NCBI RefSeq assembly: GCF_900129985.1
Contig: NZ_FQXN01000001.1
Coordinates: 124,001-188,000 of the forward strand
Direction of reading: 5' to 3'
Origin: Thermosipho atlanticus DSM 15807
GTDB lineage: Bacteria > Thermotogota > Thermotogae > Thermotogales > Fervidobacteriaceae
Length of the DNA stretch: 64,000 nt
The notes beneath the pieces were generated by a model. That model was not told the origin of the DNA. It saw nothing but the letters and a program-made list of their open reading frames with translations, and did no database searches. The position numbers were made by a program, and so were the translations under genes. The first letter of the stretch is position 1. Every line of letters begins with the position of its first letter. Of the stretch, positions 1 to 9,238 are shown in pieces.

Positions 1-952
1 TTTCAAAATTTTTAAACAAATTACTCGCAGCCTCGAAGTTACTTTCTTTGTTATATCCGCCCTCTTGAATAAATAGAGTTGGAATTTTTAAATTTTTTAT
101 TTCATAACCAATTTGAAAAAAATCTCTGCTTTCAAGTTTAAAATCTCCAATAGGATCGTCAATATGAGTGTCATAGCCAAGTGAAACTACTAGAATAGCG
201 GGGGAGATTTTTGTAATAATGTCTAAAGCTTTTTCGAATGCAATGCTATATTCATTCCAAGAACTTTTGCCACTTAATGGGAAATTAAAATTAGTTCCTT
301 TTCCCTTCCCTTCTCCTATCTCATCTTTATATCCGCTAATCCAAGGGAAGTAATGTTCTGGTGTTCCATGTATTGAAATATAAACTATTTCAGGGTTTTC
401 GTAAAAAATACTTTGAGTACCATTTCCATGATGAAAATCAATATCAAGGATACAAATTTTCTCCTTTATTTGTGAATAAAGAAAGGTTGAAGCGATTGCT
501 GCATTATTGAAAAAACAATATCCTCCTGCAAAATCAGTTGTCGCATGATGCCCAGGAGGTCTAGTAATTACGTATACATTTTCCTTAGTTTTTACAATTT
601 CTTCTGCCCCTGTTAAAGTAGCATTTACAGCACTTAGAGCTGCATTATATGTTTGAAAAGTTACAGGTGTTCCTGAATCGAAAATTCTATCTTTTAAAAA
701 AACTTCTGGTAAATATTCATTATCTTTAGATTTTTCTGAAAGTTCTTTTATATGTTGAACGTACCATTTAGGATGTACATGAAATAAAAGATTCAATGGA
801 TAATTTTTTACTTCGAGTCGTTCATGAAAAGTTTCGAAATATTTTAGTACTTTCTTTAATCTTTCTGGAGTTTCTGGATTTTTTACAATTTTTCCCTTGT
901 CAATTTCCAAAGTAGGAATATAATCTTCATTTAATTGTGAGACAAATTTCAT
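1..952 (-). CDS. Histone deacetylase-family amidohydrolase (partial, C-terminus off window)
   Basis: Translating the minus strand from an ATG at 952 gives an open frame of about 317 codons that runs off the left edge, so the C-terminus is missing. It carries the hallmark motifs of the HDAC/AcuC/acetylpolyamine amidohydrolase fold: RPPGHHA (tandem active-site histidines), then GYCFFNNAAIAA, then the metal-binding DIDFHHGNGTQ. These enzymes are zinc hydrolases that remove acetyl groups from lysine side chains or polyamines in the cytoplasm. The ATG overlaps the rpiB stop (ATGA), so it is translationally coupled as the last visible gene of the metG-gyrA-lexA-rpiB operon. The substrate cannot be told from sequence; acetoin-utilisation-type (AcuC-like) or polyamine deacetylase are the main options. 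Confidence 0.88.
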   Translation of the reverse strand, partial: MKFVSQLNEDYIPTLEIDKGKIVKNPETPERLKKVLKYFETFHERLEVKNYPLNLLFHVHPKWYVQHIKELSEKSKDNEYLPEVFLKDRIFDSGTPVTFQTYNAALSAVNATLTGAEEIVKTKENVYVITRPPGHHATTDFAGGYCFFNNAAIASTFLYSQIKEKICILDIDFHHGNGTQSIFYENPEIVYISIHGTPEHYFPWISGYKDEIGEGKGKGTNFNFPLSGKSSWNEYSIAFEKALDIITKISPAILVVSLGYDTHIDDPIGDFKLESRDFFQIGYEIKNLKIPTLFIQEGGYNKESNFEAASNLFKNFE

Positions 953-1392
953 TTCCTTTCCTCCAGAGATTTTATTTTATTAATACGCCTTTCGTGTCGT
1001 CCACCTTCAAATGATGAATTTAAGAAGGCATCTAATATCCAAGTTGCAAGTTCATAGCCTACCAGTCTACCTGGTAAAACTAAGACATTTGCATTGTTAT
1101 GTTTTCGTGAAAGCGCTGCCATTTCAGGTATTAAACAAAGTGCGGCTCGAATTCCTTTCATTTTATTTGCAGCTATTGACATACCAATTCCTGTACCACA
1201 GATTAGAATACCGAAGTCTACTTTGTTTTCCTGAATAAGTTTTCCAAGTTTTTCGGCATAATCGGGATAATCAACACTTACGGGTGTGTTAGTACCTACA
1301 TCGAGAACTTCAATGTTTTTTGAGATTAAATATTTTTTCAATTGTTCTTTGAGTTCGTAACCTGCATGATCCGAGCCAATAGCAAATTTCAT
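949..1392 (-). CDS. rpiB: Ribose-5-phosphate isomerase B
   Basis: The 147-residue protein interconverts ribose 5-phosphate and ribulose 5-phosphate in the non-oxidative pentose phosphate pathway. It is a typical RpiB/LacAB protein: it begins MKFAIGSDHAGYELK with the phosphate/sugar-binding SDHAG motif, has the catalytic cysteine in ILICGTGIGMS near residue 65, and ends with the conserved GGRHERRI segment. The length matches the family. It lies 22 nt downstream of lexA and overlaps the next gene by 4 nt. RpiB follows LexA in the same order in T. maritima as I recall it (TM1080, TM1082). An allose-6-phosphate isomerase role is possible but less likely. Confidence 0.96.
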   Translation of the reverse strand: MKFAIGSDHAGYELKEQLKKYLISKNIEVLDVGTNTPVSVDYPDYAEKLGKLIQENKVDFGILICGTGIGMSIAANKMKGIRAALCLIPEMAALSRKHNNANVLVLPGRLVGYELATWILDAFLNSSFEGGRHERRINKIKSLEERK

Positions 1393-1414
1393 TGTAACAC
1401 CTCCAAATTAAGGT

Positions 1415-2017
1415 TCAATCAAAAATTCTTATGACTCCTATAATTTTTCCTATTACTCGTACTTCATTAGCAGAACAGATAATTGGTTCCATATTACTAT
1501 TTTCAGGTTTTAATACTACTTTATTGTCTTTTAAATAAAACCTTTTTAAAGTAATTTTATCTTTATATACCACAGCAGCTATTTGTCCATTTGAAACTTT
1601 GTATTGTCTTCTTAGGATTACAAAATCTCCATCAAGTATGTGAGCATCGATCATGCTATCCCCTTCTACTTTTAATGCAAAGTAATCACCAAATCCTTTA
1701 AGCATTCTTACTGGGATTTCTATTTCTTCATCAATTATTTCAAACATTTCTATCCCTTGACCTGCAGATATTTTTCCTTTTACTGGGACGCTAATACTTT
1801 CCGGTCTCTTTACCAATGAGATCGAACGAGATTTATTAGAATTTTTCTTAATATATCCTTTTTTTTCTAGCGCAATAACGTGTATATGTGCACCTCTTGG
1901 TGTAAGTTTAAAATGTTTTGCAATATCTCTTATGGAAGGTGAGTATCCATTTTGTTGAATAAATGATGTGATAAAATCTAAAACTCTTTGTTGTTTTCTA
2001 GTGAGTTTTTGATTCAT
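1415..2017 (-). CDS. lexA: LexA repressor (SOS regulator)
   Basis: The 200-residue protein is a full-length LexA. The N-terminal winged helix (residues 1-65, starting LTRKQQRVLDFI) binds SOS operators. The C-terminal S24 latch/peptidase domain has the self-cleavage site Ala85-Gly86 (ISAGQG), the nucleophile Ser121 (GDSM) and the general-base Lys158 (ITLKRF). RecA-stimulated autocleavage would derepress DNA-repair genes. It overlaps the archease gene by 4 nt and is followed 22 nt later by rpiB, so it sits inside the gyrA operon. I see no promoter of its own, and without a known Thermotogales SOS box I cannot point to an operator. Confidence 0.96.
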   Translation of the reverse strand: MNQKLTRKQQRVLDFITSFIQQNGYSPSIRDIAKHFKLTPRGAHIHVIALEKKGYIKKNSNKSRSISLVKRPESISVPVKGKISAGQGIEMFEIIDEEIEIPVRMLKGFGDYFALKVEGDSMIDAHILDGDFVILRRQYKVSNGQIAAVVYKDKITLKRFYLKDNKVVLKPENSNMEPIICSANEVRVIGKIIGVIRIFD

Positions 2018-2394
2018 ACATCAAACACCACCTTTGTGTAAAAATATGTATTTGTTTTTTCGATATTTAGGTTGTAATAAGTTAATGCCTTAAATTTTTC
2101 TCCTTCTAATCCTTTATACGAACAAAACTCGGAAATATAGACATCTGAATGTTTTCTTATATCAATGGGAAAAAATCCAAGATCTATAGCTGCAATCCAA
2201 TCATTTACAACATCAAAGAGTCCATCTTCGTTCTCAGCAATTTTATATTTTTGAGTGTGTTTGATAGAACAATTGATATTTTTCGGTTTATAATTTTCTT
2301 TAATTATGTTTAATATTTCTTTCAGTATTCCTTCAAAGCTTTCTGATTTGATTTCATAAGCTACATCTGCTGTGTGATCAATTTCTTTGTACAT
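2014..2394 (-). CDS. Archease, RtcB RNA-ligase activator
   Basis: The 126-residue protein starts [16 protein letters not shown], and the acidic DHTADV segment is the archease signature; residues near the C-terminus (LTYYNLNIEK, KVVFDV) complete the fold. Archease activates the RNA ligase RtcB by promoting its guanylylation and helps in tRNA/RNA repair. No rtcB lies in this window. The start codon overlaps the gyrA stop by one base (TAATG) and the stop overlaps lexA, so all three are translationally coupled. The placement between gyrA and lexA matches T. maritima TM1083, which I recall as a structurally solved archease. Confidence 0.92.
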   Translation of the reverse strand: MYKEIDHTADVAYEIKSESFEGILKEILNIIKENYKPKNINCSIKHTQKYKIAENEDGLFDVVNDWIAAIDLGFFPIDIRKHSDVYISEFCSYKGLEGEKFKALTYYNLNIEKTNTYFYTKVVFDV

Positions 2395-4808
2395 TATTCA
2401 TCACCCTTTATTACCGCAAAATCAGCTATTTCATCTCCCTCAGATAAGTTAACAAGTTTAACTCCCTTTGTGACTCTTCCCAAAATGCTAATTCCAGATA
2501 CGTTTATTTTTAAAGTCATGCCGTGTTTAGTAAATATCATCATATCTTCATTACCGTTTACATATGATACACCAACAATTGTCCCTGCTTTGCCAATATC
2601 TGATATATTTTTAATTCCACTTCCTGCTCTTTTTTGAATTCTATATTGAGATACTTCTGTTCTTTTACCAAAACCAAGATTTGTTACCGTTAAAATATAC
2701 TTATCGTTTCCGGTAAGCAGGGATGAACTTACTACATAATCATTTTTATGAAGTTTTATACCAGTGACCCCCATGGCTGTTCTTCCCATTGTTCTTACTT
2801 CTTTGATTGGAAATCTAATACTCATACCATTTTTGGTAGCTATGAATATTGTTTGTTGTTCGTTTTCAATTTTTAATACTGATACCAGTGAATCATTTTT
2901 ATCAAAAGTTATTGCACGCATTCCCCTTGAATTTATATTTTTAAATTCTGAAAGTTTTGTTCTTTTCACTTTACCAAATTTCGTTACAAAAAATAATTCA
3001 CCTTCGAAATTATCGACAGAAAGCATAGTTAAGATTTTTTCTTTTTCATCAATATTTATATATCTTGCAATTTGTTTTCCTTTACTTGTTCTAGAATTTT
3101 TTTCAATTTCATAGTTGTTAAGTATGTATACTTTTCCTAAAGAGGTAAAAAAGAGAGTTTTTCCATGAAGATGGGTATAAATTACTTCCATTATTACGTC
3201 ATCGTTCATTAGAGAACCACCTGTTACTCCTTTTCCTCCTCTTTTTTGAGTTCTAAATTCACTTAAATCCATCATCTTAAGATATCCTTTTTTGGTAAGA
3301 CTTATAACAACTTCTTTATCAGGTATTAATTCTAATTGATTAAACTCCGTAGTTGCCTCTTCTTTAGAAAGAATGACAGTTTTTCTATCATCTCCAAACT
3401 TATTCTTTATTTCTGTCAATTCTTCGATAATTTTTTCATATACTTTTTGATCGTATTCTATGAGTTCTTTTTCTATTTTCATTTTTTGAATCATATCTTC
3501 ATATTCTTTTATTAGATTAGACAATTCTAGCTTTGTTAATTTTCCTAATCTTAAATCTACGATTGCTTTTGCTTGTTCTTTAGTAAATTGAAACATTTCG
3601 ATTAGTTCTTTGATAGCACTATTTTGATCTTCACTACTTCTAATTACTGATATAATTGTATCTATTGATCTGGAAGCTTTTATTAGTCCCTCTAAAATAT
3701 GAGCCCTTTTTGAATATTGCTTATAATAAAATTGTGCTCTTCTTCTTACGACTTCAAATCTGTGTTGTATAAATGCCCACATTAACTCTTTCAAGCTCAT
3801 TAAAGTAGGTCTTTTATCTTTGTCAATAACTAAAAGTTGAGCATGAAACGATGTTTGTAATTGAGTGTGTTTGTATAAGTTGTTAATTATTATTTCTTCG
3901 TTTGTATCTGAAGGAATTTCAATTACGATTCTTAATCCTTCTTTATCTGATTCGTCACGAATATCTTTTATGGGAAGGTTGGACCTTTCCGCATATTCAA
4001 CAATTTTTTTAATAAGATCTGCTTTGCTGACAGAATAAGGAATTTCTGTTATAACTATACTTTTCTTTCTTTTCTTTTCTTCTACATTTACTTTTCCTCT
4101 TACAATAAAACTACCTTTTCCAGTGGCATACATTTCTCGTATACCTGATTTTCCAATTATCTCTCCTCCTGTTGGAAAATCAGGACCTGGAATGTATGTT
4201 ATTAATTCTTCAATAGAAATGTCTGGATTTTTAATTAAAGCAATTAAACCGTCTACAAGTTCCTTTATATTGTGAGGTGGGATGTTGGTTGTCATTCCAA
4301 CTGCTATACCTGAAGAACCGTTTGCAAGTAAATTTGGGAATTTAGCGGGTAAAACTTCTGGTTCTTTCAAACTTCCATCAAAATTGTCCATCATATTTAC
4401 AGTGTCTTTATCTATATCTTCGAGTAGTTCTTCTGCAATACGATGAAGTCGTGCTTCAGTATACCTCATAGCTGCAGGTGGATCTCTATCAATAGAACCG
4501 AAGTTTCCCTGTCCTTCAACAAGCTTGTACCTCATGGACCAATCTTGAGCCATTCTAACCAAAGTATCATATATTGCTGCATCACCATGTGGGTGGTATT
4601 TACCCATTACTTCTCCGACAATACGTGCAGATTTTTTAAAAGGTTTATTATGATTAACTCCAAGTTCATACATACTGTATAAAATTCTTCTTTGGACAGG
4701 TTTGAGACCGTCTCTAACATCGGGAATTGCCCTTCCAATAATAACGCTCATTGAGTAACTGAGATATGATTCTTTTAACTCTTCTTCTAAAGATCTGTAA
4801 ATTTCCAT
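2394..4808 (-). CDS. gyrA: DNA gyrase subunit A
   Basis: The 804-residue protein is the breakage-reunion subunit of type IIA topoisomerase. It opens with the conserved [22 protein letters not shown] region, has the catalytic-tyrosine neighbourhood [10 protein letters not shown] near residue 120, and carries a C-terminal beta-pinwheel domain from about residue 500. The GyrA box reads QKRGGKG (around residue 530), which marks it as gyrase rather than topoisomerase IV ParC. It lies 15 nt downstream of metG and shares a base with the archease start. The length is normal for the family. Confidence 0.97.
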   Translation of the reverse strand: MEIYRSLEEELKESYLSYSMSVIIGRAIPDVRDGLKPVQRRILYSMYELGVNHNKPFKKSARIVGEVMGKYHPHGDAAIYDTLVRMAQDWSMRYKLVEGQGNFGSIDRDPPAAMRYTEARLHRIAEELLEDIDKDTVNMMDNFDGSLKEPEVLPAKFPNLLANGSSGIAVGMTTNIPPHNIKELVDGLIALIKNPDISIEELITYIPGPDFPTGGEIIGKSGIREMYATGKGSFIVRGKVNVEEKKRKKSIVITEIPYSVSKADLIKKIVEYAERSNLPIKDIRDESDKEGLRIVIEIPSDTNEEIIINNLYKHTQLQTSFHAQLLVIDKDKRPTLMSLKELMWAFIQHRFEVVRRRAQFYYKQYSKRAHILEGLIKASRSIDTIISVIRSSEDQNSAIKELIEMFQFTKEQAKAIVDLRLGKLTKLELSNLIKEYEDMIQKMKIEKELIEYDQKVYEKIIEELTEIKNKFGDDRKTVILSKEEATTEFNQLELIPDKEVVISLTKKGYLKMMDLSEFRTQKRGGKGVTGGSLMNDDVIMEVIYTHLHGKTLFFTSLGKVYILNNYEIEKNSRTSKGKQIARYINIDEKEKILTMLSVDNFEGELFFVTKFGKVKRTKLSEFKNINSRGMRAITFDKNDSLVSVLKIENEQQTIFIATKNGMSIRFPIKEVRTMGRTAMGVTGIKLHKNDYVVSSSLLTGNDKYILTVTNLGFGKRTEVSQYRIQKRAGSGIKNISDIGKAGTIVGVSYVNGNEDMMIFTKHGMTLKINVSGISILGRVTKGVKLVNLSEGDEIADFAVIKGDE

Positions 4809-4823
4809 CTATTTCCCTCCAAA

Positions 4824-6740
4824 TTATGAAATCTTTGATCCAGGATTGATATTTGTTTCGACAGTTAAAAGAGTCAATTTATCTTCATGTTTTGCTGCAA
4901 GAAGCATTCCTTGAGACTCTATTCCCATCAATTTTGCAGGTTTTAGATTTGCAACTACAATAATTTTTTTACCGACTAATTCATCTGGATTATAATGTTT
5001 TGCTATTCCAGCGATAATTTGTCTTTTGCCTAATTCACCTAAATCTATGATTAATTTAATTAATTTTTCTGATTTTGGGACTTTTTCTGCTTCTAAAATT
5101 TCTGCAACCCTTAAATCTATTTTTTTGAAAGTATCAAATGTAATATACATTACTCCTTCTTTTTCTTCCTCTTTGTTTTCCTTCTTTATAGCTATTTTTT
5201 CAAATTTATTTAAATTGATTTTAGTGAATAATGGTTTTCCATGTATGATTTTTTGTCCAGGTTTCAAAGCATTCCATTCACTTTCGAAAATTTTTATTGG
5301 GTTGTTTTCTTGTGAAAGTCTTTTATACACTTCTTTTGATGAATCAGGCATGAAGGGGAGCAATAAAGTTGCTATTCTTAAAATTGCTTCGAGTGTGTTG
5401 TATAAAACAGTTGCTAATCTTTCAGTTTTTCCTTCTTTTGCTAAAATCCAAGGTTTATTTTCGTCAAAATATTTGTTAACTTCACCAATATATTGCCAAA
5501 TTATTTCTAGTGCGTTTGTAAGTTTATAGGCATCCATATATTCATAATACTTCTTCAATAGCTTACTAAAATTTTTAATTAATTCTAGATCACTTTCCTC
5601 AAATTTTCCGGGTTCAGGAATAATACTGTTGAAATTTTTTTTGACCATTGCCAAAGTTCTATGCAGTAAATTTCCATAGTCATTTGCAAGATCCGAGTTT
5701 AACCTTTGAACCAAGTTTTCTTCTGAAAAATCACCGTCTTTTCCAAACACAATATCACGAGTTAGATAATATCTTATTACGTCGTTACCGTATTTTTTTA
5801 CAAATTCCCTGGGATCAATGGCATTACCAAGAGATTTACTAATTTTTTGTCCGTTAACGGTTAACCAACCATGAGCAAATATTTTTTTGGGAAGTGGTAA
5901 TCCAACTGACATTAACATAGCAGGCCAGATTAAACTATGGAATCTATTTATCTCTTTACCTATTAAATGAACATCTGCAGGCCACCATTTATTAAAGTTT
6001 TCTTCATCTCTTCCATATCCAATTGCTGAAACATAATTTATTAAAGCATCAACCCAAACATATATAACATGTTTTGGATCATTTGGCATGGTAATTCCCC
6101 AATTAAAGGTCGTTCTTGTTATAGAAAGATCTTTTAATCCGCTTTCTAAGATCTTGAGCATTTCATTTTTTCTAAATTCTGGTTCGACAAAATCTGGATT
6201 TTCTTTAAAATGTTTTAACAGTGGTTCAGTATATTTCGAAAGTTTAAAGAAGTAGTTTTCTTCTTCAACAAAATTTAAAGGTCTTTTACAAGAGGGACAG
6301 AGAGGATCTCCAGAATCGCTTTTTAGTATTTCTTCTTCATTCCAGTATGTTTCACAGGGGACGCAATACCATCCTTTATAAGTACCTTTATAAATATCGC
6401 CATTTTCAAGCATTTTTTTCACAAAAAATTGAACAGTATTCATATGTTCAGGATCAGTTGTTCTTATAAAATAATCATTTGTGATATTTAAGTCTTTCCA
6501 GAGTTTTTTAAATTTTTCTGAGAGTTCATCACAGAGTTTTTGAGGTTCTATCCCTTTTTCTTTAGCAGCTTGTAAAATTTTCTGGCCATGTTCATCTGTT
6601 CCAGTTAAATAAAATACTTCATATCCTATTAGTCTTTTGTACCTAGCAATAATATCGCCAATAATGGTAGTATAAGCGCTTCCTATGTGAGGGTCTGAAT
6701 TGACATAATAAATAGGGGTAGTGATGTAAAATTTTTTCAC
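4824..6740 (-). CDS. metG: Methionyl-tRNA synthetase with C-terminal tRNA-binding domain
   Basis: The 638-residue class I synthetase charges tRNA-Met. It shows the HIGH-type motif (PHIGSAY, near residue 20), a zinc knuckle CVPCETYW...CPSC (residues 125-150), and KISKS (residue 297 region). A C-terminal OB-fold tRNA-binding domain (about 530-638) starts at ITFDTFKKIDLRVAEI. The start is GTG, chosen because GGAGGTG sits 6 nt upstream. An extended -10 (TGGTATAAT, TATAAT at 6776-6781 on the minus strand) with TTAACA at 6797-6802 is a plausible operon promoter. MetG is the first gene of the group reading into gyrA. Confidence 0.97.
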   Translation of the reverse strand: MKKFYITTPIYYVNSDPHIGSAYTTIIGDIIARYKRLIGYEVFYLTGTDEHGQKILQAAKEKGIEPQKLCDELSEKFKKLWKDLNITNDYFIRTTDPEHMNTVQFFVKKMLENGDIYKGTYKGWYCVPCETYWNEEEILKSDSGDPLCPSCKRPLNFVEEENYFFKLSKYTEPLLKHFKENPDFVEPEFRKNEMLKILESGLKDLSITRTTFNWGITMPNDPKHVIYVWVDALINYVSAIGYGRDEENFNKWWPADVHLIGKEINRFHSLIWPAMLMSVGLPLPKKIFAHGWLTVNGQKISKSLGNAIDPREFVKKYGNDVIRYYLTRDIVFGKDGDFSEENLVQRLNSDLANDYGNLLHRTLAMVKKNFNSIIPEPGKFEESDLELIKNFSKLLKKYYEYMDAYKLTNALEIIWQYIGEVNKYFDENKPWILAKEGKTERLATVLYNTLEAILRIATLLLPFMPDSSKEVYKRLSQENNPIKIFESEWNALKPGQKIIHGKPLFTKINLNKFEKIAIKKENKEEEKEGVMYITFDTFKKIDLRVAEILEAEKVPKSEKLIKLIIDLGELGKRQIIAGIAKHYNPDELVGKKIIVVANLKPAKLMGIESQGMLLAAKHEDKLTLLTVETNINPGSKIS

Positions 6741-6775
6741 CGCATCACCTCCAGATATTTTTTAACTTCTTTAAA

Positions 6776-6802
6776 ATTATACCATATAATTGCATTTGTT
6801 AA
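6776..6802 (-). promoter_or_regulatory. Probable promoter of the metG-gyrA operon
   Basis: On the minus strand TTAACA and TATAAT are separated by 15 nt, and the -10 is preceded by TGG, giving an extended -10. It lies about 35 nt upstream of the metG GTG start. The short spacer is the weak point; the extended -10 may compensate. Confidence 0.45.
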
Positions 6803-6940
6803 TTTAAAAGTTACAAATGTATAGTTATAAAATGGATAAAATAAATAGAAATAATAGAAAATCATAGATTATTTATGATTTCCAGTTTTTATTTGTGAAT
6901 ATGTAGTTCTTTTTCTATTTTATATTATTTGACTTATTTG

Positions 6941-6958
6941 AACGTTTACGTTAACGTT
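6941..6958 (+). promoter_or_regulatory. Candidate LacI-family operator upstream of the gal operon
   Basis: The 18 bases AACGTTTACGTTAACGTT contain two AACGTT boxes and a perfect 10-bp palindrome ACGTTAACGT (6948-6957), directly upstream of TATACT (6959-6964), the likely -10 of the galactose genes. CG-centred palindromes of this kind are typical LacI/GalR-family sites. No such regulator is encoded in the window. The rest of the 282-base metG/galA-like intergenic region is AT-rich with no gene. Confidence 0.5.
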
Positions 6959-7022
6959 TATACTAGGATTTAAAAATTGAAATAATAATTAAAATTTAAG
7001 AATTTATGTGAGGTGGTCTTGA

Positions 7023-8285
7023 TTGCTGAATGTTAGTGGAGTATTTAATGATGGTATTTTAGAGGAGAAATTTAATAATTTCTCTTTAAGATGGCAGGTT
7101 GAGAAAATACGTTTTGGATGGAAAATAAAGAGTTATGTTAAAGGTGAACCTAAAGAATTTGAGCTTTTGAGATTAAATTTAAAAAAAGATATAGTTATGA
7201 AAGGCGATTTAGTTAGTTTTAAGAGAAATGGTTTTATTATAATTGACAACATACTTTATGGTTTTTTAACAACTTTAAATGGAAATCTTAAGATATTAGT
7301 CGAAGACGATTCTCTAATTTTTAAAGTAAACTATGCTCATAAAGAGTTTGATGATTACGTTCCAGTAGGATCATTTGTTATTTTGAAAATTGCGAATAAA
7401 ATTGATTTGTATAAAAAGTATGTTGAGTTAGTAATGGAAGAAAATAATATACATTTAAAAAAGATAAAACCAATAATTTTGAAAGGTATAGATTTTTTAA
7501 GTATGAGCAAATTATTGCATTATTTGAAAAAGAAAGGTTTTAATATATTTTTTGTATATGATGAATATTCAAAATATGATCTTGAAGAAATTTATAAAGA
7601 AGATTTAATAAAGACTTCTAAAATGAAAAGGTTACGAGAAGAAGAAATAAATCCTGGGATAAAAATTTCATTTGATTCCAAAAATGTTAGTAAAGCCGCA
7701 TTAAAAAAATTATTTACATATTTTTCGAAAAAAGGTGTAAAATTAGTTGATATTGGTGAAGAGAGGAATATTAAAGTATTTAAGCTATTAAAGGAAATAA
7801 AAAAAGATTTCAAGGATTTAATTTTACTTTCTGAAAATTCTCCATTTCTTCATTCGGTTGGTGTTGTAGATATAGTTGAAAAAAGATTTGATGAAAATTA
7901 TTTGTTTAGTTTTTTAGAACACAAGAAAATTTGGTATGTAGCTGATAATTACCTTATTGATGATACTTTTTCAAAAAACACTTTATATGGAGTCTTGAAT
8001 AAAACCTTGATTCTTAACTATAATGAAAAAATTTGCGAAACAAAATTAATCAAAGATTTAGAAAATGTATTGTTAGAACAGGAATATTTCAAGATTGTAT
8101 CGGTGGGAGAAGATAAATTTGAAATTCGAAGTTATAGTGAAACTAGGGGATTAATAAACTTACAAATTGATCAAAGTATGAAAAGTGAGAAATTTATCAA
8201 AGAAGAAAAGACAAATCTAAGAAAAAAAATTGAAATAAGAAGAGATGGAAGGAAATTTTATTTTTTTGGAGGCGATGATATATGA
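7023..8285 (+). CDS. GH36 alpha-galactosidase-like protein, shortened and probably catalytically dead
   Basis: The 420-residue protein starts at TTG behind GAGGTGG and overlaps galT by 4 nt, so it is the first gene of the gal operon. Its N-terminus (VEKIRFGWKI..VKGEP) and residues 75-150 (LYGFL, EFDDYVP, ENN) align by eye with my recollection of T. maritima GalA (TM1192, about 552 residues). So do residues 272-283 (NSPFLHSVGVVD) and the C-terminus (RRDGRKFYFF). It is about 130 residues shorter. The WCSWYHYF and WQSWG substrate loops are gone, the IDDAYE motif is degraded to VYDEYS, and the nucleophile position (KIDFLF in GalA) reads LVDIGE, placing Gly245 where Asp is needed. Asp290 may keep the acid/base position. 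The reading frame is intact. It may be a pseudoenzyme, a binding protein or an early decay product. Confidence 0.8.
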   Translation: MLNVSGVFNDGILEEKFNNFSLRWQVEKIRFGWKIKSYVKGEPKEFELLRLNLKKDIVMKGDLVSFKRNGFIIIDNILYGFLTTLNGNLKILVEDDSLIFKVNYAHKEFDDYVPVGSFVILKIANKIDLYKKYVELVMEENNIHLKKIKPIILKGIDFLSMSKLLHYLKKKGFNIFFVYDEYSKYDLEEIYKEDLIKTSKMKRLREEEINPGIKISFDSKNVSKAALKKLFTYFSKKGVKLVDIGEERNIKVFKLLKEIKKDFKDLILLSENSPFLHSVGVVDIVEKRFDENYLFSFLEHKKIWYVADNYLIDDTFSKNTLYGVLNKTLILNYNEKICETKLIKDLENVLLEQEYFKIVSVGEDKFEIRSYSETRGLINLQIDQSMKSEKFIKEEKTNLRKKIEIRRDGRKFYFFGGDDI

Positions 8286-9238
8286 TGGAACTTAGATATA
8301 ATCCTTTAACTGATGAATGGATAATCGTTTCTGCTGCAACACAAAGAAGGCCAGTTCAACCTTCGAAGACGGAGTGTCCTCTTTGTCCGGGAGGATTAGA
8401 ATTACCGGAAGAATATGATTTAGTAGCTTTTGAAAATAGATTTCCATCATTGAAAATGCCTCCTCCTGAGATTGACTGGTATGAGAAAGGACCTTTTAGG
8501 AAAAATAAATCGTTTGGCATCTGTGAGGTTATTGTTTACACTTCCGAACATAATTCTGCATTACCAAAAATGTCATTGAGTCAAGTTGAGAAGCTAGTTG
8601 AAGTGTGGGTGGATAGGACTTTATACTTGTCCAAAATTAAACAAATACGTTATATCTATATATTTGAGAACCGTGGGAAAGAAGTAGGGGCTTCTCTCTC
8701 TCATCCGCATGGTCAACTATATGCATTTCCATTTATTCCAAAAAGGATTGAGGTAAAAATCGAAGCTATGTCGAAATGGTACGAAGAGAAAAACGAATGT
8801 CCTATTTGTTCAATAATGAAATATGAAAGTGAAGAAAGGAAAGTATATGAAACTGAGAGTTTTATAGCTATTGTACCATTTTATGCGAGATTTCCATATG
8901 AAGTCCACATTTATCCTAAAAAGCATTATTCGACTATCCTTGATTTTTCCAATCGTGAAAAGAAAGAATTTTCTGAAATTTTGAAAGTAGTAACTATGAA
9001 ATATGATAAGTTGTTTGAACAAGATTTTCCATATATGATGATGTTTTTTCAAGCACCTTTTAACACGGAAGATGTTTCACCTTTTTTTCATTTTCATGTT
9101 GAATTTAACCCACCAAAAAGGGATAAGAATAAGTTAAAATGGATGGCAAGTGTCGAAACTGGAACTTGGACATTTATTAACCCAGTGCTTCCAGAAGAAG
9201 CTGCGAAAAAATTGCGAGATACGGAGGTAACATTATGA
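8282..9238 (+). CDS. galT: Galactose-1-phosphate uridylyltransferase
   Basis: The 318-residue enzyme transfers UMP between UDP-glucose and galactose 1-phosphate in the Leloir pathway. The active-site motif SHPHGQ, containing the nucleophilic histidine, is at about residues 140-146. CPLCPGG near residue 33 and CPIC near 170 supply zinc-ligand cysteines, and the second HIT-like domain ends with FHFHVEF. Translation is coupled to both neighbours: ATGATG overlaps the preceding stop (either ATG could start) and its stop overlaps galK. It works with galK in the same operon; galE is not in the window. Confidence 0.96.
   Translation: MMELRYNPLTDEWIIVSAATQRRPVQPSKTECPLCPGGLELPEEYDLVAFENRFPSLKMPPPEIDWYEKGPFRKNKSFGICEVIVYTSEHNSALPKMSLSQVEKLVEVWVDRTLYLSKIKQIRYIYIFENRGKEVGASLSHPHGQLYAFPFIPKRIEVKIEAMSKWYEEKNECPICSIMKYESEERKVYETESFIAIVPFYARFPYEVHIYPKKHYSTILDFSNREKKEFSEILKVVTMKYDKLFEQDFPYMMMFFQAPFNTEDVSPFFHFHVEFNPPKRDKNKLKWMASVETGTWTFINPVLPEEAAKKLRDTEVTL

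Noticed and set aside
5026-5529. 167-codon open frame antisense to metG
   Set aside because: It mirrors the codon pattern of metG, has no family features and no start signal. Other long antisense frames (2764, 13558, 41628) are rejected for the same reason.
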